A stretch of 64,000 nt of DNA from Kosakonia sp. SMBL-WEM22. Its GTDB lineage: Bacteria > Pseudomonadota > Gammaproteobacteria > Enterobacterales > Enterobacteriaceae. The translations under genes were made by a program, and so were the position numbers. The DNA lies in contig NZ_CP051488.1 of NCBI RefSeq assembly GCF_014490785.1, forward strand, positions 4,650,001-4,714,000, read 5' to 3'. The notes beneath the pieces were generated by a model that ran no database searches, was not told where the DNA came from, and was given only the letters and a program-made list of their open reading frames with translations. Shown one piece after another: positions 62,415 through 64,000 of the stretch (position 1 is the first letter of the stretch; every line of letters starts with the position of its first letter).

Positions 62415-64000
62415 TTACTGGAAGTTAACCGACTTATCGCTGGTCAGGCTGTAGAGATCGAACTTACGGCCCAGTTTCTGGCCGCCGTCACGCGTCAGCG
62501 GTGTCCAGCCGATAGCAGCACGGCTGCGGGTTGGGCTGGCGCTGAACAGATCCAGCGGTACGGAGACATACACCCCTTTAGTGAAATCCCCTTCGCCATA
62601 CTGCGCGGCGGAAACGTTGGTTTTCGTCGCATACGCTCCGACCACAATGCCGCTGTCGAAGTGTTTCGCCACCTCCAGTGTTGCGCCTTTATCACCAGCC
62701 AGATACTGTCCGACGCTCGCTTTAACCAGCACATCCTGGGCGAACCACGGCGTCCAGTAAGCGGTGAAGTGCCCGGTTTTTACGCTGTAATCGGTGAACT
62801 TCATCATGTCCTGCGCGCTGCGCCAGTCACGCTGTTTCACATAGTTCGCGTCAATGCCGAAGGCCAGCGGCCCGTCGACCGGACGCCACAGTACCTCTGC
62901 ACCGGCACCACCGTACATCGTCTCCAGATAACCACCATAGACCTGTCCATAGAAGTTATTACCGAGGTACTGGAGATAGTTGGCCTGCAGGTTGTTCACA
63001 TAGACATCGTTCTGCACATATTCACGCACGCGGGTACGCACGCGCGGCAGCCCGGAGTCCTTCGGCGGGTTGGTGTAGTTAAACTTGTCATAGTTATTGG
63101 AGATGTTGCCGAACAGGCTGCCGGTAGTCAGCAGATGGTCAGTCACCCACCAGTCGGCGGTCGCCATTATCCCCAACTGATACATGTAGAAGCCTTCCGG
63201 GCCGCCGAGAGACTGGTTAAGCACCGGATCGAGATGGAAGTCGAACGCCGTGCGGTCGATATACCAGCCCTGCTCGGTTTTCTCCGGCACAATTGGCGTG
63301 ACGCGTTTTTGCACCAGCTCCGTATCCTGCCCCAGCGGTTCGCCCTCAAGGTGGCGTTTCAGGCTGGCGACATCCGTTTCGGTGGTCACGGCTGGTAGAT
63401 GGAGGCGGTTTTCCGTCACGCGGATGGTGCGAATACCATCCGGCAAATCATTCATGATGATACGATTGGCGCGCTCAACCCCTTCCTGGTTATGACGATA
63501 CTTAACCTGCTCGCCGGTGACATACAGCGTATCCCCCTTCACCTGAATTTTCGGCTCCGCGAGACCGGCGTTGTACTTCAGCAACGTCAGCTGGTTCGCC
63601 ACCACCGAGTGCTGCAGGATCGCATCCTGCGGCTGCGGTTGATACTTCGGTCGGGAGTTATCGTTATATGCAGGGCGCAAATTATTGAAGTTATTGCGCA
63701 GGGTAAAGCCAAACATCCAGGTATTGCCGCGTTCGTAGCTCAGGTTGATGTCTGCCCAGTCCGATACGCGATAGATAGCACCGACATTCACTTTGCTGCG
63801 CTGCGGCAGTTTGCCGGCGAAATCCTGCTGGTAATTGTTGCCTTCATACTCCAGCTTCAGGCGCAGCGGGTTCCATGGCGTCTGGTACTCCACACCGCCG
63901 AACAGCGCACTCGGGCCGCGGAACATCTGGCTGGTATCCGTTGAACCGGCCTGTTTATAGCGGTTATCACGCACACAATAGGATGACTTGTAACTACAGA
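62415..64000 (-). CDS. yjbH: YjbH family exopolysaccharide outer-membrane protein, 5' end outside window
   Basis: At least 528 C-terminal residues; the frame is open through the window edge (CSYKSSYCVRDNRYKQAG at the edge), so the start lies beyond 64000. Beta-barrel features, many aromatic strands (FNYTNPPKDSGLPRVRTRV, GNNFYGQVYGGYLETMYGG) and conserved PLAFGIDANYVKQRDWRSAQ. In E. coli the yjbEFGH operon directs production of an exopolysaccharide under Rcs control. Other yjb genes would be expected just outside. Confidence 0.9.
   Translation of the reverse strand, partial: CSYKSSYCVRDNRYKQAGSTDTSQMFRGPSALFGGVEYQTPWNPLRLKLEYEGNNYQQDFAGKLPQRSKVNVGAIYRVSDWADINLSYERGNTWMFGFTLRNNFNNLRPAYNDNSRPKYQPQPQDAILQHSVVANQLTLLKYNAGLAEPKIQVKGDTLYVTGEQVKYRHNQEGVERANRIIMNDLPDGIRTIRVTENRLHLPAVTTETDVASLKRHLEGEPLGQDTELVQKRVTPIVPEKTEQGWYIDRTAFDFHLDPVLNQSLGGPEGFYMYQLGIMATADWWVTDHLLTTGSLFGNISNNYDKFNYTNPPKDSGLPRVRTRVREYVQNDVYVNNLQANYLQYLGNNFYGQVYGGYLETMYGGAGAEVLWRPVDGPLAFGIDANYVKQRDWRSAQDMMKFTDYSVKTGHFTAYWTPWFAQDVLVKASVGQYLAGDKGATLEVAKHFDSGIVVGAYATKTNVSAAQYGEGDFTKGVYVSVPLDLFSASPTRSRAAIGWTPLTRDGGQKLGRKFDLYSLTSDKSVNFQ

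Noticed and set aside
62277..63398. A 373-codon plus-strand frame opposite yjbH
   Set aside because: Shadow of the yjbH coding strand; no family resemblance, no ribosome site, and it overlaps the acyltransferase end and the terminator.

Overview
The window is chromosomal DNA from a member of the Enterobacteriaceae. The right-hand 35 kb follows the E. coli gene order ssb-uvrA-yjbR-yjbQ-aphA-tyrB-alr-dnaB-qor-dusA-zur-yjbJ-dinF-lexA-dgkA-plsB-ubiA-ubiC-malM-lamB-malK-malE-malF-malG-psiE, with protein sequences close to E. coli. Differences from E. coli (a pnuC/nadR-like pair between alr and tyrB, a TraF-like gene and an isochorismatase-family gene next to zur, no pspG, a yjbH-type gene after psiE) suggest a Kosakonia/Enterobacter/Klebsiella relative rather than Escherichia. 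The genus cannot be fixed from this sequence alone.

Region 1 (about 1-28750) is a visibly AT-rich accessory island that ends just beyond ssb. It holds about 36 intact small genes, all on the minus strand, mostly 85-240 codons, usually with their own Shine-Dalgarno and separated by long spacers. Recognisable families are those found as immunity proteins of polymorphic toxins: SMI1/KNR4, Imm50-like (two), barstar (three), CPCC cysteine-rich proteins (two), a colicin-D-immunity-like protein, TPR and HEAT-type helical-repeat proteins, and a protein resembling EF-Tu domain III. No intact toxin is present. Between the genes lie at least six decayed pieces of Rhs core C-terminus (near 13.6, 17.4, 19.4, 20.1, 23.4 and 28.5 kb). 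The most upstream piece still carries a frameshifted RNase (barnase/RNase Sa type) tip followed directly by its barstar partner. The best reading is a graveyard of displaced Rhs-CT/immunity cassettes: cores and toxins decayed while immunity genes were kept. Three further immunity-like genes are broken by homopolymer frameshifts or nonsense codons.

Region 2 (29173-43270) holds DNA repair and replication genes (ssb and uvrA sharing a LexA box, dnaB), amino-acid and cell-wall metabolism (tyrB, alr), a nicotinamide-riboside uptake and salvage pair (pnuC plus a NadR-like bifunctional enzyme), qor, dusA and an isochorismatase-family hydrolase.

Region 3 (43269-52804) holds a TraF_2-like outer-membrane protein, zur, yjbJ, the SOS operon lexA-dinF with two LexA boxes, dgkA and plsB divergently arranged, a 60-bp-period REP array, and the ubiC-ubiA pair for ubiquinone synthesis.

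Region 4 (52924-60852) is the complete maltose transport locus: malK-lamB-malM on the minus strand and malE-malF-malG on the plus strand, divergent around CRP and MalT sites. psiE, a GNAT acetyltransferase, a hexapeptide-repeat acyltransferase and the 3' part of a yjbH gene that runs off the window follow.
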